Positions 32,474 to 41,475 of a stretch of 64,000 nt of DNA are shown here, piece by piece; position 1 is the first letter of the stretch, and the number at the start of each line of letters is the position of its first letter. This stretch comes from Muribaculaceae bacterium (GTDB lineage: Bacteria; Bacteroidota; Bacteroidia; Bacteroidales; Muribaculaceae). The stretch is taken from NCBI GenBank assembly GCA_009775265.1, contig VSPG01000005.1, forward strand, positions 1 through 64,000. Direction: 5' to 3'. Position numbers and translations under genes: made by a program. The notes beneath the pieces were generated by a model, which saw only the letters and a list, made by a program, of their open reading frames with translations, was not told where the DNA came from and made no database searches.

Positions 32474-34015
32474 TTAATAGCCCGGGTTCTGGCCCACTGT
32501 GGCCACGTACTGGTAGGGGATGGCGAAAAGGTCGCGGTGCTCGGCTATGGGTGCGCCTTCGGGCACTCCGCCTTTCCAGCTCCACACGTAGCTGCTGCCT
32601 GTGTAGAGGCCGAAGCGTATGAGGTCGCTGCGGCGGAATCCTTCCCAATAGAGCTCGCACTGGCGCTCGTTGAGCACGTCGGTGAGGCTGTAGTTGTTGA
32701 CTTCGGGCAGACCGGCGCGGTCGCGCACGAGGTTGAGGTATTTGAGGCCGTCGCATCCGCTGACACCGCGTTTTTCGCATTCGGCGAGCATGAGGTAGGT
32801 GTCGGCGAGGCGGAACACGGGGTAGTCGGCGTCGCACATGCCGCCTGTGCTCATCACGACAGGTCCGGCGTCGGGGTTGTTGTCGTAGTTGTCTTCGCTG
32901 GTGTAGCGGTATTTGATACACACGTAGCCCTGTGTCGTGTAGTCGTCAAGGTCGGCCACGCTGTTGTCGAAGCCTGTGGAGTAGAACATTGCGCGCTTGT
33001 CGCCGGGCTCGAAAGCGTTTACGAGTTCGGGGCGCACCTTCAGTCCGCTCCATGGGTCGAAGCCGCAGCCGAGTTGTGCCAGCACGTCGGAAGGCATGGC
33101 GTCGCAGAAAGCTCCTGCAGTCATGTAGGTGGTGCCTCCCCACGATTCCATAGAGCCTACCTGCTGGGGCGCTGCCCACAGGATTTCGCCGTTGCCTACG
33201 TATCTGTCGTTGGAGCCGCAGAACAGGTATTTATATTCCGGAGCCAGCTGTATGCCGGTGGCCAGCACCTGCTTGCAGGCTTCGGCGCATTCGGCGTACA
33301 TGGCTGTGCCGGTGTACACTTCGGCGTTGAGGTAGAGCTTGGCAAGGAGCATGTAAGCGGCTTCGCGGCTTACGCGTCCGTAGGTCTGCTGCGCAGCAAC
33401 GGGCACCGACGGTATGGCGGCGGCGAGGTCGGCCACGGTGGCGTCAAAGAGCTGCTTGCGGTCGTAGGTGGGGCAGATGGCGCCTGTGGGGGAGTTTTCG
33501 TCAATCCAGGGCCCGTGGCCGAAAAGGTCGATCATGCAGTAGTAGGCATATGCGCGGAGCACGCGTGCTTCGGCAGCGAAAGCCGTCTTTTCGTCGTCGG
33601 TGAGGAGGTCGCCTGCCTCAGGCAGCTTGGAGATGAGCACGGATGCTTTCTTGGCCACGTCGGCTTCACGGGCGTAAGAGGCGTAAATCCATTCGTTGTT
33701 GTCCTGCCAGATGTTGCCGTTGAGGGCGCGGTAGCCCGGATCCTCCCATTTATTCACGATGATGGCTTCGTCGGCGGTGATTTCCTGCAGGTTCCAGTGG
33801 CAGCGGATGTATGTGCCGGCGCCGCCGTCGGAGGTGGAGATGTTGCCTTCGTAGAGGAAGGCTCCGTAGAGGCTGCCGAGGTAGCCGTACCACTCTTCGG
33901 TGGTGGTGAGTTCGAGCTTTGTCTGAGGGTCGTCGGGCATTACGTCGAGGTCGTCGGCGCAGGATGCTCCGGCCAGTGCCACACAGGCTATAGCTGCATA
34001 TTTATATAGTTTCAT
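32474..34015 (-). CDS. susD: RagB/SusD family nutrient-binding lipoprotein
   Basis: A 513-residue SusD homologue that lies over the SusC pore and binds glycan at the cell surface. Signal MKLYKYAAIACVALAGASC with Cys-19, then ADDLDVMPDDP. The TPR-like helical scaffold shows in ARVLRAYAYYCMIDLFGHGP near residue 155 (the family's R-A-x-x-Y-x-L/M-x-x-x-Y/F-G-x-x-P motif) and SREAAYMLLAKLYLNAEVYTG near 205. The C-terminal RagB part has VLNERQCELYWEGFRRSDLIRFG, the family's E-R-x-x-E-x-x-x-E-G-x-R motif. It follows susC by 28 bases. Confidence 0.95.
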   Translation of the reverse strand: MKLYKYAAIACVALAGASCADDLDVMPDDPQTKLELTTTEEWYGYLGSLYGAFLYEGNISTSDGGAGTYIRCHWNLQEITADEAIIVNKWEDPGYRALNGNIWQDNNEWIYASYAREADVAKKASVLISKLPEAGDLLTDDEKTAFAAEARVLRAYAYYCMIDLFGHGPWIDENSPTGAICPTYDRKQLFDATVADLAAAIPSVPVAAQQTYGRVSREAAYMLLAKLYLNAEVYTGTAMYAECAEACKQVLATGIQLAPEYKYLFCGSNDRYVGNGEILWAAPQQVGSMESWGGTTYMTAGAFCDAMPSDVLAQLGCGFDPWSGLKVRPELVNAFEPGDKRAMFYSTGFDNSVADLDDYTTQGYVCIKYRYTSEDNYDNNPDAGPVVMSTGGMCDADYPVFRLADTYLMLAECEKRGVSGCDGLKYLNLVRDRAGLPEVNNYSLTDVLNERQCELYWEGFRRSDLIRFGLYTGSSYVWSWKGGVPEGAPIAEHRDLFAIPYQYVATVGQNPGY

Positions 34016-34043
34016 ATATTTCTGTTGAAGTTATGTTGAGGAT

Positions 34044-37000
34044 TTAGAAGGATGCCACTACACCGACGGTGAATGTGGTGGGACGGGGGTATACGCTGCT
34101 GTCTATGCCGCTGCCTACTTCGGGGTCGACGCCCTTGTATCTGGTGATGACGAAGGGGTTCTGCACGGCGCCGTAGAGACGCAGGCGCAGTGCGTTGTTG
34201 AGGAGCTGGCTCCAGGTGTAGCCGAGGGTGATGTTGTCGCATCGTACGTATGATGCGTTGCGCACGAAGTAGTCGCTGAGCTGCATCTGGTCGGTTTTTT
34301 TGCTCTGCCACAGGTAGGTGTTGTTCATCAGGTTCGACAGCGGGGGCACGGAGGTGTTGGAGGCGAAAGAGTTGTCCACTTCGTTTTTGTTGTACAGCCA
34401 GTTGCCGATGCTCGAGCGGAGAGTGAAACCGAAGTCCCAGTTCTTGTAGCTGAAGTTGTTGGACCAGTTCATGGTGACGGCGGGGTCTTTGGAGTGGTAG
34501 AGGTAGCGGTCTTCGCCGGTGATTACGCCGTCGCCGTTGCGGTCCACGAACACGCCTTCCATGGGTGTGCCGTCGGCGTTGTACACCTGTTCGTACACCC
34601 AGAAGGAGAATGCGGGGAATCCTTCCTGGTGCTTCATCACGTCGCCTGCGGTGCCGATGTTGCCGGTGGTGCTGTCGGCGCCTTCGGCAAGGCGGGTAAC
34701 CTTGTTTTTGTTCCATGCCACGTTGTAGCTGCTTGTCCATGTGAATTCCTTGGTGACTATGGGGCGGGTGACGAGGTTGAATTCCACGCCGATGTTCTCG
34801 AGGTCGCCGAGGTTCTGCGGGCCGCGGTTGCTGAGGTTGGAACCGATGGTGTAGTTGGCCACTGTGAGCAGGTCTTTTGTCTTGCGCTTATAGAAGTCGA
34901 AGCTGCCGGTGATGCGGTTGTTGAGGAATGCGAAGTCCACGCCGGCGTTCCATGTGTGGGTTTCTTCCCATTTCAGAGCGGTGTTGTAGGCTTCCGGCAT
35001 TACCGTGTAGTGGTATTTGCCGTCGGGACCGAGGTACATCTGGTTCATGTTGGTGCTCTGGTTGAACACGGGCATGTAGAAGTACAGGTACTGCTCGCCG
35101 AGGTCCTGCTGGCCGGTGACGCCGTAGCCGCCGCGCAGCTTGAGTTCGTTCATGAACGAGCGTGCGCCTTCCATGAAGCTTTCGTCAAGGAGTTTCCAGC
35201 CGAGAGCCACAGCGGGGAATGTGCCCCAGCGGTAATCTTTGCTGAAGCGGCTGGTGCCGTCGCGGCGCACGGTGGCCGTAATCAGGTAGCGGTCCATGAA
35301 CGTGTAGTTCAGACGGCCGAAGTAGCTGAGGAGCTGGTAGGGTTTGCTGTAATACACGGTGGGTGTGCGCTGGTAGCCGTCGAAATCCATGCCGGGTGCG
35401 TTGACGAAGCTATAGTTGTGGCCGGAGAATTTGAATTTCTGCCATGAATAGCCGGCCGTGAGGTCGATGGCGGAGTTGATGTCCTTGAACTCCTTGTTGT
35501 AGTTGAGGTAGAAGTCGAGCAGCAGGTTGTAGCGTTCTTCGTTCTCTTTGTATTTGGTGGTGTAGCCGTCGCGCACGCTCACGTCGCTGCCGGGCACATA
35601 GTGTCCGTCCTTCCAGGCCGAGGGCGAGAAGGGCATGTTGAAGTTGGTGCATTCGCCGTGGCTGTAGTCGTAGGCGAGGTTGAGGTTGGCGCGGAGTTCG
35701 CGCAGGAAAGGCATCTTCAGGTCAAGCTGCAGGTTGCCGATGCTCTGGTACACTTTTGATTTGGAGCTGTAGTCCATGAGTTCGGCTACGGGGTTGAGGG
35801 CTTCGAGTGTGTTGATTTTAACTCCGTTGTCGCCGCTAATCAGCGAGCCTCCGTTTCCGTAGCTTGTGTAGTTGTTGAGGTTGTTGCCTCCGGGCATGAA
35901 CACTGGTAAGGTGGGGTTGAAGCTCACGGCTCCGCCGAGCACGCCTTTCTGGTAGCGGTTGGTGATGTAGGCGCCCTTGACGTTGAAGTTGACGCTGAGC
36001 AGGTCGTCGAAGAATTTCGGAGTGAGGTTGATGCTTGCCGTGGCGCGGTCCATCGACGATGTTTTGATGATACCGTTGTTGTTGGTATAGCTCAGGGCTA
36101 CGCGGTAGGGGAGCACGCCTGCGGTTCCGCCCACGCTGATAGAGTAGTCGGACGACACGCTGGTGCGTAGCACTTCGTCCTGCCAGTCGGTGTTGTAGAT
36201 GGTGCCGTTGACGCCGAGTGCGGCGGCCTGCTTGGAGTCGGCGCCGTAGCGGTCTATCACGTATTTGGCGAAAGTGTTGCCGTCCATCATGTCCATGGTC
36301 TTGCGGGGAGTGTTCACGTACATGTTGGCGGTGAAGTTCACCTGCGGTTTGCCGGCCTGTCCTTTTTTGGTGGTGATGATGATGACGCCGTTGCTTGCGC
36401 GCGAACCGTAGATGGCTGTTGCGGAAGCGTCCTTAAGGATGGTCATGCTTTCCACGTTTTCGGGCGATACGAGGCCGAGTGCGTTGCTCGAGCCTTTTAC
36501 GGTGGAGCGCTCGATGGGCACACCGTCCACCACGATGAGGGGGGCGTTGCTTGCGGCCAGCGAAGCGCCGCCGCGGATGAGGATGTCGGCGCCGCCTGCG
36601 GGGTTGCCGCCGTCGGTGGTCACAACCACGCCGGGGCTTGCGCCCACGAGCATTTCCTGCGCGGAAGTGGCGAGGCCTGCCTCTATTTCGTCGGGCTTGA
36701 TGACGGCTACGGAGCCTGTGGCATCGGATTTTTTGACAACACCGTAGCCCACGACAACGAGCTCGTTGAGCGCGGCGGTGCTGCTCTGCAGGGTCACGTC
36801 GATGCTGGTGCGGCCGTCGACGGCGACTTCCTGCGAGTTGTAGCCTATGTATGAGAATACGAGTGTGCCGTTGGCGGGCGCTTCGATGCGGTAGTTACCG
36901 TCAATATCGGTGGCAACTCCCGTTGTCTGGCCTTTCAGCGTGACGCTGGCGCCGATTGCGGGTTCACCGTCGGACTCATGCACTGTGCCCGTCACGATGA

Positions 37001-37091
37001 CATTTTGTGCCAATGCCGGGAAGGAAAGACATAGCACTGCTGCGAGCACAAGCCAAGCCTTCCGAGTCATTTGAAAACAAATGTTCTTCAT
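34044..37091 (-). CDS. susC: SusC/RagA family TonB-dependent outer-membrane transporter
   Basis: A 1015-residue glycan importer. After a signal peptide ending A-L-A-Q it has a carboxypeptidase-regulatory-like domain (VIVTGTVHESDGEPAIGASV, residues ~31-110), the SusC signature LNELVVVGYGVVKKSDATGS near residue 113, a plug domain (to about 240) and the 22-strand barrel ending in TTFTVGVVASF. No N-terminal STN signalling extension is present, so it does not look like an anti-sigma-coupled transducer. It heads the operon susC-susD-susE-susF. Its promoter contains a G8 tract in the spacer. A second ATG at 37070 is possible but shortens the signal. Confidence 0.95.
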   Translation of the reverse strand: MKNICFQMTRKAWLVLAAVLCLSFPALAQNVIVTGTVHESDGEPAIGASVTLKGQTTGVATDIDGNYRIEAPANGTLVFSYIGYNSQEVAVDGRTSIDVTLQSSTAALNELVVVGYGVVKKSDATGSVAVIKPDEIEAGLATSAQEMLVGASPGVVVTTDGGNPAGGADILIRGGASLAASNAPLIVVDGVPIERSTVKGSSNALGLVSPENVESMTILKDASATAIYGSRASNGVIIITTKKGQAGKPQVNFTANMYVNTPRKTMDMMDGNTFAKYVIDRYGADSKQAAALGVNGTIYNTDWQDEVLRTSVSSDYSISVGGTAGVLPYRVALSYTNNNGIIKTSSMDRATASINLTPKFFDDLLSVNFNVKGAYITNRYQKGVLGGAVSFNPTLPVFMPGGNNLNNYTSYGNGGSLISGDNGVKINTLEALNPVAELMDYSSKSKVYQSIGNLQLDLKMPFLRELRANLNLAYDYSHGECTNFNMPFSPSAWKDGHYVPGSDVSVRDGYTTKYKENEERYNLLLDFYLNYNKEFKDINSAIDLTAGYSWQKFKFSGHNYSFVNAPGMDFDGYQRTPTVYYSKPYQLLSYFGRLNYTFMDRYLITATVRRDGTSRFSKDYRWGTFPAVALGWKLLDESFMEGARSFMNELKLRGGYGVTGQQDLGEQYLYFYMPVFNQSTNMNQMYLGPDGKYHYTVMPEAYNTALKWEETHTWNAGVDFAFLNNRITGSFDFYKRKTKDLLTVANYTIGSNLSNRGPQNLGDLENIGVEFNLVTRPIVTKEFTWTSSYNVAWNKNKVTRLAEGADSTTGNIGTAGDVMKHQEGFPAFSFWVYEQVYNADGTPMEGVFVDRNGDGVITGEDRYLYHSKDPAVTMNWSNNFSYKNWDFGFTLRSSIGNWLYNKNEVDNSFASNTSVPPLSNLMNNTYLWQSKKTDQMQLSDYFVRNASYVRCDNITLGYTWSQLLNNALRLRLYGAVQNPFVITRYKGVDPEVGSGIDSSVYPRPTTFTVGVVASF

Positions 37092-37661
37092 GCAATAATG
37101 TTTAAAAGAAAAAGTAATTATGTTTTGAATAATCTCTATGCTTAATGTATGCCAGTGGCTGTCGTTACGGCTGCAATGGTATTAGATGCCGCTGTGTTTT
37201 CCACCTCGCAAATTTACCCAAAATTTTACCCCCCCCAACTTATTAACAAGAATTAACGAATTTTAATGGCGCCTTTGCTTCGGGTATATGATTGCATGGC
37301 CGTCAGTACATGATTGAATTAATGTTAACGGACTTGTGGTGCGGCAGTTTTGTGTTAATTTTGCGATGTTATGTGCGGTGTTATAGTCGGAAACGGGGCG
37401 CTAAGGCGCCTGTGTGTTATTTTTGCGTTGCAGGGCAGTGAGCACTGCAGGTTCTTAAGGATGTAACAGGCATAAGCGGTTTCAAGGCAAAGAAACGCTG
37501 GGAGCGGCAGTGGAAAGAATTCCGGGACGATTTCAGGAAAAAACGGCAAAAGAACGTAGAATAAAGTTTTTTGAGAACTTTTTGGTGCGCGGCCGGATGG
37601 TTCTCTGAAAAAATCGTTACATTTGTGCTCTATCCATAAATTCATCATATTATTTAAGTCT
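37092..37661. other. Gene-free interval between the susC and PKD genes
   Basis: The 570 bases hold the susC promoter (37209-37239), a CTTG-N19-TAATTTTG promoter-like pair on the plus strand around 37332-37362 followed by a six-codon ORF, a small hairpin GGCGC-TAAG-GCGCC near 37398-37411, and an open frame of about 40 codons ending at 37562 that lacks a start codon and may be a gene relic (it reads KKRWERQWKEFRDDF in the middle). A TACATTTG box at 37618-37625 lies before the PKD gene. Nothing else was recognised. Confidence 0.5.
37209..37239 (-). promoter_or_regulatory. susC promoter with a G8 tract in the spacer
   Basis: On the minus strand: GTTG (complement of 37236-37239, one mismatch from TTTG), 19-base spacer, TAAATTTG (complement of 37209-37216). 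The first part of the spacer is a run of Gs (complement of the C8 run 37229-37236, whose last base is shared with the -33 box). A change in tract length would move the two promoter elements relative to each other. Confidence 0.6.
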
Positions 37662-39584
37662 ATGAAGAAGATTTTACTCATGGCTGCTGCTGTAGGAGCG
37701 GCTGTGGCGCCGGCAAGGGCGCTTACGGCGTCGTTTGCGTCGCAGGAGGCAGAGACGGCTGTGTTTGCCTGCGGATTTGACTCCGATGAGGAGATGGAGG
37801 GCTGGACTGTTGCCGGATGGCAGCTCGAAGCCGTTCCGAGACTGGATCAGGGCGATGTTAAGCCTTTTTCTACCATAAATCCCGAAAGTGTTTACTCTGC
37901 TGCGTGTCTGGACCAGCTCAAGCCGCAGAATGAAGCCATGGTGTCGCCCGAAGTGGAGGTGCCTGAAGGCGCTCGGCTGCGGTTTTATGCGGCATTCAGC
38001 GAATATTTCGGCTTGTGGGGCCATATGGAGGTGAGCGTGCTTGATGGCACTGAGAGCACTTTGTTGCTGAACAGCTTCCTGTGGAGCCAGGAGGATGGCA
38101 ACGAAGGCTCGCGGTGGGTGCCGTTCAGCTACGACCTCTCGGCTTTTGCCGGCCGGAAAGTGCGCTTCGAGTTCCGCTATATCAACACCGACAATGGCGG
38201 CGACAACGTGTATGTGGACGATGTGGCCGTAAGCGTGACGGATGCTTCGCCGGAATCAAGCATAACCATATTTGAGGAAGGAAGCGTGCATTTCACCGAC
38301 CTTAGCGAAGGCGCCACGGCATGGGAGTGGACATTCGCCGGCGGCACGCCTTCCGCGAGCACCGAGCAGAACCCTGTGGTGACGTATGCCGAGCCGGGAG
38401 TGTATGATGTGACGCTTACCGTAAGCGACGAATCCGGCGCTACGGCCACGGCCACCCGCAAAGCTTATGTAAACGTGAAAGGACAGACCCCGACGGCCCG
38501 CGTCGGATTGCCCGCCGGATGCTATATGTCGCCGTGGACCATGTGCTATGTGCCCGTAGGCACACCTGTCACCTTCTCCGACCGCAGCACAGGAAAACCG
38601 ACAGAATGGATATGGCAGCTCCCCGGCACCGATAAGCCCGTGTGCTACGACCAGAACCCCACGGTGACATATACCCAAGAAGGCGTATTCGGCCTCAGCC
38701 TGCGCGCCGGCAACGCCTCCGGAAGCACTGTCGATGAATACCGCGATGCCGTCCGTGCAGGCGGTGCGGAGTATGTGTGGAACATTTCTCCCGAAGAGAG
38801 TGCTGCCATAGAACCCATTGATATGAGCTGGTACGGCAACTATGCCGGCACCAACTTTCTCGGTCTCGGCGCTTTTGCCGAACGCTTCGAGGCGCCTGCC
38901 GCCGCCGGCAGCATAGATTGCGTACAGGCCTATTTCGGAAAAGTCTACCATGTGGCTGCAAGCGCGGATGCCCCCATCGTGGTGAGCGTATGCGAGGAAG
39001 CTGCCGAGGGCGGCCCCGGCGCGGTGCTGGCCACGACATCGTTGCCCGCGAAGGAGCTTGTAGACGGCTACCAGGCCTACGACCCGACCACTTTCACCTT
39101 CGACGAGCCCGCACTCGTGAAGAAAGGCAAGCCGTTCTATGTGGTGATAGGTCCGTTCCCGGCCAATGAAGACGAAAGCTACAATGTGGACGACATAGCC
39201 CTGTACTGCTCGCCCCGCCGCGATGCCGACAAGGGCGGTTATTCCACCGCATGGCATTTCGCTTACGACGAGAATCCCGACAACCCGTATGAGTACCTCA
39301 CCACCGGCAAGTGGATGGCGCAGACCGACGAACTCGTGTCGCTGGCCCTTACTCCGCACCTTGAGTTTGACAAGGCACAGGTAGGCATAGACGACGCCGT
39401 GGCCGACACCGCCATTGAAGTACGCCGCGAAGGCGACATGCTCTTTGCCGCCGGCGACGTGCTTGTCTACAACCTCGCCGGAATGCTCGTGGCCCGCGGC
39501 ACAGACAGCGTGCACGTAGGCTCTCTCGCATCCGGAGTCTATGTGGTGCGCACTCCCGCAGGCGCTGCAAAAGTGGTGCTCTGA
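37662..39584 (+). CDS. Secreted PKD-domain protein with T9SS-like C-terminal tail
   Basis: A 640-residue exported protein with signal peptide MKKILLMAAAVGAAVAPARA. Residues ~30-200 look like a choice-of-anchor/MAM-type jelly-roll (GRKVRFEFRYINTDNGGDNV, VYVDDVAV). Two PKD-like Ig domains follow, with core motifs WEWTFAGGTP/VTYAEPGVYDVTL (about residues 225-265) and EWIWQLPG/VTYTQEGVFGLSL. The last ~30 residues (VYNLAGMLVARG, then HVGSLASGVYVVR) have the form of a type IX secretion sorting domain, suggesting export by T9SS and attachment to the surface. No catalytic motif is seen, so an adhesin or structural role is likely. It is divergent from susC and has a single weak promoter box (TACATTTG, 37618-37625). 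Confidence 0.75.
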   Translation: MKKILLMAAAVGAAVAPARALTASFASQEAETAVFACGFDSDEEMEGWTVAGWQLEAVPRLDQGDVKPFSTINPESVYSAACLDQLKPQNEAMVSPEVEVPEGARLRFYAAFSEYFGLWGHMEVSVLDGTESTLLLNSFLWSQEDGNEGSRWVPFSYDLSAFAGRKVRFEFRYINTDNGGDNVYVDDVAVSVTDASPESSITIFEEGSVHFTDLSEGATAWEWTFAGGTPSASTEQNPVVTYAEPGVYDVTLTVSDESGATATATRKAYVNVKGQTPTARVGLPAGCYMSPWTMCYVPVGTPVTFSDRSTGKPTEWIWQLPGTDKPVCYDQNPTVTYTQEGVFGLSLRAGNASGSTVDEYRDAVRAGGAEYVWNISPEESAAIEPIDMSWYGNYAGTNFLGLGAFAERFEAPAAAGSIDCVQAYFGKVYHVAASADAPIVVSVCEEAAEGGPGAVLATTSLPAKELVDGYQAYDPTTFTFDEPALVKKGKPFYVVIGPFPANEDESYNVDDIALYCSPRRDADKGGYSTAWHFAYDENPDNPYEYLTTGKWMAQTDELVSLALTPHLEFDKAQVGIDDAVADTAIEVRREGDMLFAAGDVLVYNLAGMLVARGTDSVHVGSLASGVYVVRTPAGAAKVVL

Positions 39585-39592
39585 TAATTATT

Positions 39593-39649
39593 CAGCAACT
39601 ACAAATACGTCCCGAAGCCGACGGCTTCGGGACGTATTTGTAGTTGCTG
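39593..39649. terminator. 27-bp perfect inverted repeat between the PKD gene and the RM cassette
   Basis: Arms 39593-39619 and 39623-39649 are exact reverse complements (27 bp) with a GAC loop. It starts 9 bases after the PKD stop, so it may act as a terminator, though no T-run follows. Its right end overlaps the -33 box of the methylase promoter. The length and perfection are unusual for this window. Confidence 0.8.
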
Positions 39650-39680
39650 TTGCCATTTAATTTCAAAAGTAGTATTTTTG
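39649..39680 (+). promoter_or_regulatory. Promoter of the DpnII-type cassette
   Basis: GTTG at 39649-39652 (one mismatch), 20-base spacer, TATTTTTG at 39673-39680. The methylase ATG begins five bases after the -7 box, so the transcript is probably leaderless. The long hairpin at 39593-39649 ends in the -33 box. Confidence 0.65.
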
Positions 39681-39684
39681 CAAG

Positions 39685-40623
39685 ATGATGTATACTTCGG
39701 AAATACAAAAAACAGTTTCAATAAAGCCTTTTCTGAAATGGGCAGGCGGGAAAACTCAATTGCTTCCAGTGCTTGATTGCTATCTTCCTGTTTCAGTTGC
39801 CAATGGGTCGGATTTTACATATATAGAACCGTTTGTGGGCGGTGGCGCGATGCTGTTCCACGTCCTAAGGAAATACAAAAACATAAAAAAAGCTATTGTC
39901 AACGATGTAAACGAGCGTCTTATTGTAACTTATAAAGTCATTAAAGAAGCTCCATATGAGCTGATAGAAAAGTTGAATCGCTTGAATGACAATTATATCA
40001 AAATTAAAGATGTCGATGGCCGAAAGGAGTTTTATCTTGAAATCCGCGAGCGTTTCAACAAATCAGGGAACAGAAGTGTCGAGGATGCCGGATATATGAT
40101 ATTTTTAAACCGGACATGTTTTAACGGTCTTTATCGTGAAAATTCAAAAGGACATTTCAATGTCCCGTTCGGGAAATATCCTAATCCTCTCATATGCGAT
40201 GCAGACACAATATTGTCTGATAGCGAGATGTTGCAGAAGGTGGATTTAAAATGTGGCGATTATTCAGAGATTATTGAATTTGCCGATAAACACAGTATTG
40301 TATACATTGATCCGCCGTACAGGCCACTGGATGCCACTTCGAGTTTCAACTCTTATGTAAAAGGACATTTTGATGATGCTGAGCAATTGCGTCTGAAGTG
40401 TTTTGTTGATGAACTGGATGGCAACGGCTGTAAAGTGTTGTTGAGCAATTCCGACTGCCGCAGCAGGAATCCTGAAGACCTGTTTTTTGATAATCTTTAT
40501 AAAGATTATATAATAGAACGTGTACTTGCGCGACGTTCTATTAATGCCGTTCCGTCCAAACGTGGGAAATTAACTGAATTGCTTATACGGAATTACCAAC
40601 AATACCAAGGCGTGATTTTATAA
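39685..40623 (+). CDS. dpnM: Dam-type DNA adenine-N6 methyltransferase (DpnM-like)
   Basis: A 312-residue alpha-class adenine methyltransferase expected to methylate GATC. The SAM-binding motifs FLKWAGGKTQLL near residue 16 and EPFVGGGAMLFHV near 48 come first, and the catalytic DPPY (IVYIDPPYRPLD) is near residue 211, the order of Dam and DpnM. It also has FLNRTCFNGLYREN near 149, where Dam enzymes contact the target base. With the nuclease 20 bases downstream it protects host DNA. A second ATG one codon later could also serve. The gene is much more AT-rich than its flanks, suggesting transfer. Confidence 0.92.
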   Translation: MMYTSEIQKTVSIKPFLKWAGGKTQLLPVLDCYLPVSVANGSDFTYIEPFVGGGAMLFHVLRKYKNIKKAIVNDVNERLIVTYKVIKEAPYELIEKLNRLNDNYIKIKDVDGRKEFYLEIRERFNKSGNRSVEDAGYMIFLNRTCFNGLYRENSKGHFNVPFGKYPNPLICDADTILSDSEMLQKVDLKCGDYSEIIEFADKHSIVYIDPPYRPLDATSSFNSYVKGHFDDAEQLRLKCFVDELDGNGCKVLLSNSDCRSRNPEDLFFDNLYKDYIIERVLARRSINAVPSKRGKLTELLIRNYQQYQGVIL

Positions 40624-40643
40624 CATTCAATACAAAAGACAAT

Positions 40644-41471
40644 ATGGCAGACAGACTTGAGAAGTTTTTAGCTCCATTGAAAGACACACATTTTTCGCTT
40701 GGCGATTATGTCGATTTTGAAAAAGTGGGCAGGAATGTGGAGTCCATATCAATTAAACTGAATCAACTCAATTATCTTATTGGACAGCCTGATATGGAAT
40801 ATGCCGTAAGGCGTTTATGGCATGAAAATCCCGGAGCGTTCACTGTCTTGGATGTTCTTATCGCAGTACGGTCAAAGGATATGAAGAAAGCCTTGGACAA
40901 AGAAGGGAACATCTGCATTATAAGTGATTTTTTCAAATCGCCGGAGCAGGTGATGGATTTCCTTGATGGTACCGGTTTGGCTGAATTGTTCAGAGACCGG
41001 AAAATTAAGAACCTTGTGGACTATGTATTTGGCGTGGAAGTCGGTCTTGATTCAAATGCCCGTAAAAATCGTGGCGGTCACATAATGGAAAATCTGGTGG
41101 CGTCTATCTTTGAACAGAATGGACTTGATTATGAGCGTGAGGTGTATTATTCGGCGTTTCCATTAATAGAAAAAGCGCTTGGGGCTGATAATAAACGTTT
41201 TGATTTTGTTTTGCGGAATACCCACAAGACATATTTGATAGAAACCAATTTTTACGCCGGAGGGGGTTCCAAACTCAATGAGGTGGCCCGTGCGTATTCG
41301 GAATTGGCGCCTAAGATTAATGCTGTGCCCGGATTTGAATTTGTATGGATTACTGATGGCATAGGATGGATGTCGGCAAAAAATAAATTGGAAGAAGCAA
41401 TGGCCTGTATCCCGAGCGTTTATAATCTTTCTACAATTCAAGATTTGATAGATAAAGTAAAAGAGGGATAA
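40644..41471 (+). CDS. dpnB: DpnII family type II restriction endonuclease (GATC)
   Basis: A 275-residue nuclease of the DpnII/MboI family that cuts unmethylated GATC. Family marks are VDYVFGVEVGLDSNARKNRG near residue 125, including the G-L-D-S-N-A-R-K-N-R-x-G block, and the acidic metal site spread over DNKRFDFVLRN and YLIETNFYAGGGSKLNE near residues 180-215. Placed between the two methyltransferase genes, with gaps of 20 and 4 bases, it forms one transcriptional unit with them. Specificity is inferred from the family and the Dam-like partner. Confidence 0.92.
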   Translation: MADRLEKFLAPLKDTHFSLGDYVDFEKVGRNVESISIKLNQLNYLIGQPDMEYAVRRLWHENPGAFTVLDVLIAVRSKDMKKALDKEGNICIISDFFKSPEQVMDFLDGTGLAELFRDRKIKNLVDYVFGVEVGLDSNARKNRGGHIMENLVASIFEQNGLDYEREVYYSAFPLIEKALGADNKRFDFVLRNTHKTYLIETNFYAGGGSKLNEVARAYSELAPKINAVPGFEFVWITDGIGWMSAKNKLEEAMACIPSVYNLSTIQDLIDKVKEG

Positions 41472-41475
41472 TGAT

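Noticed and set aside
37444..37562. Open frame of about 40 codons reading KKRWERQWKEFRDDF
   Set aside because: No start codon follows the upstream in-frame stop, and no family is recognised; noted only as a possible relic in the intergenic entry.
29726..39584. Complete polysaccharide utilisation locus for starch
   Set aside because: SusCDEF-like genes are present, but no glycoside hydrolase, SusR-type regulator or ECF sigma/anti-sigma pair lies in the window, so the substrate is left open.
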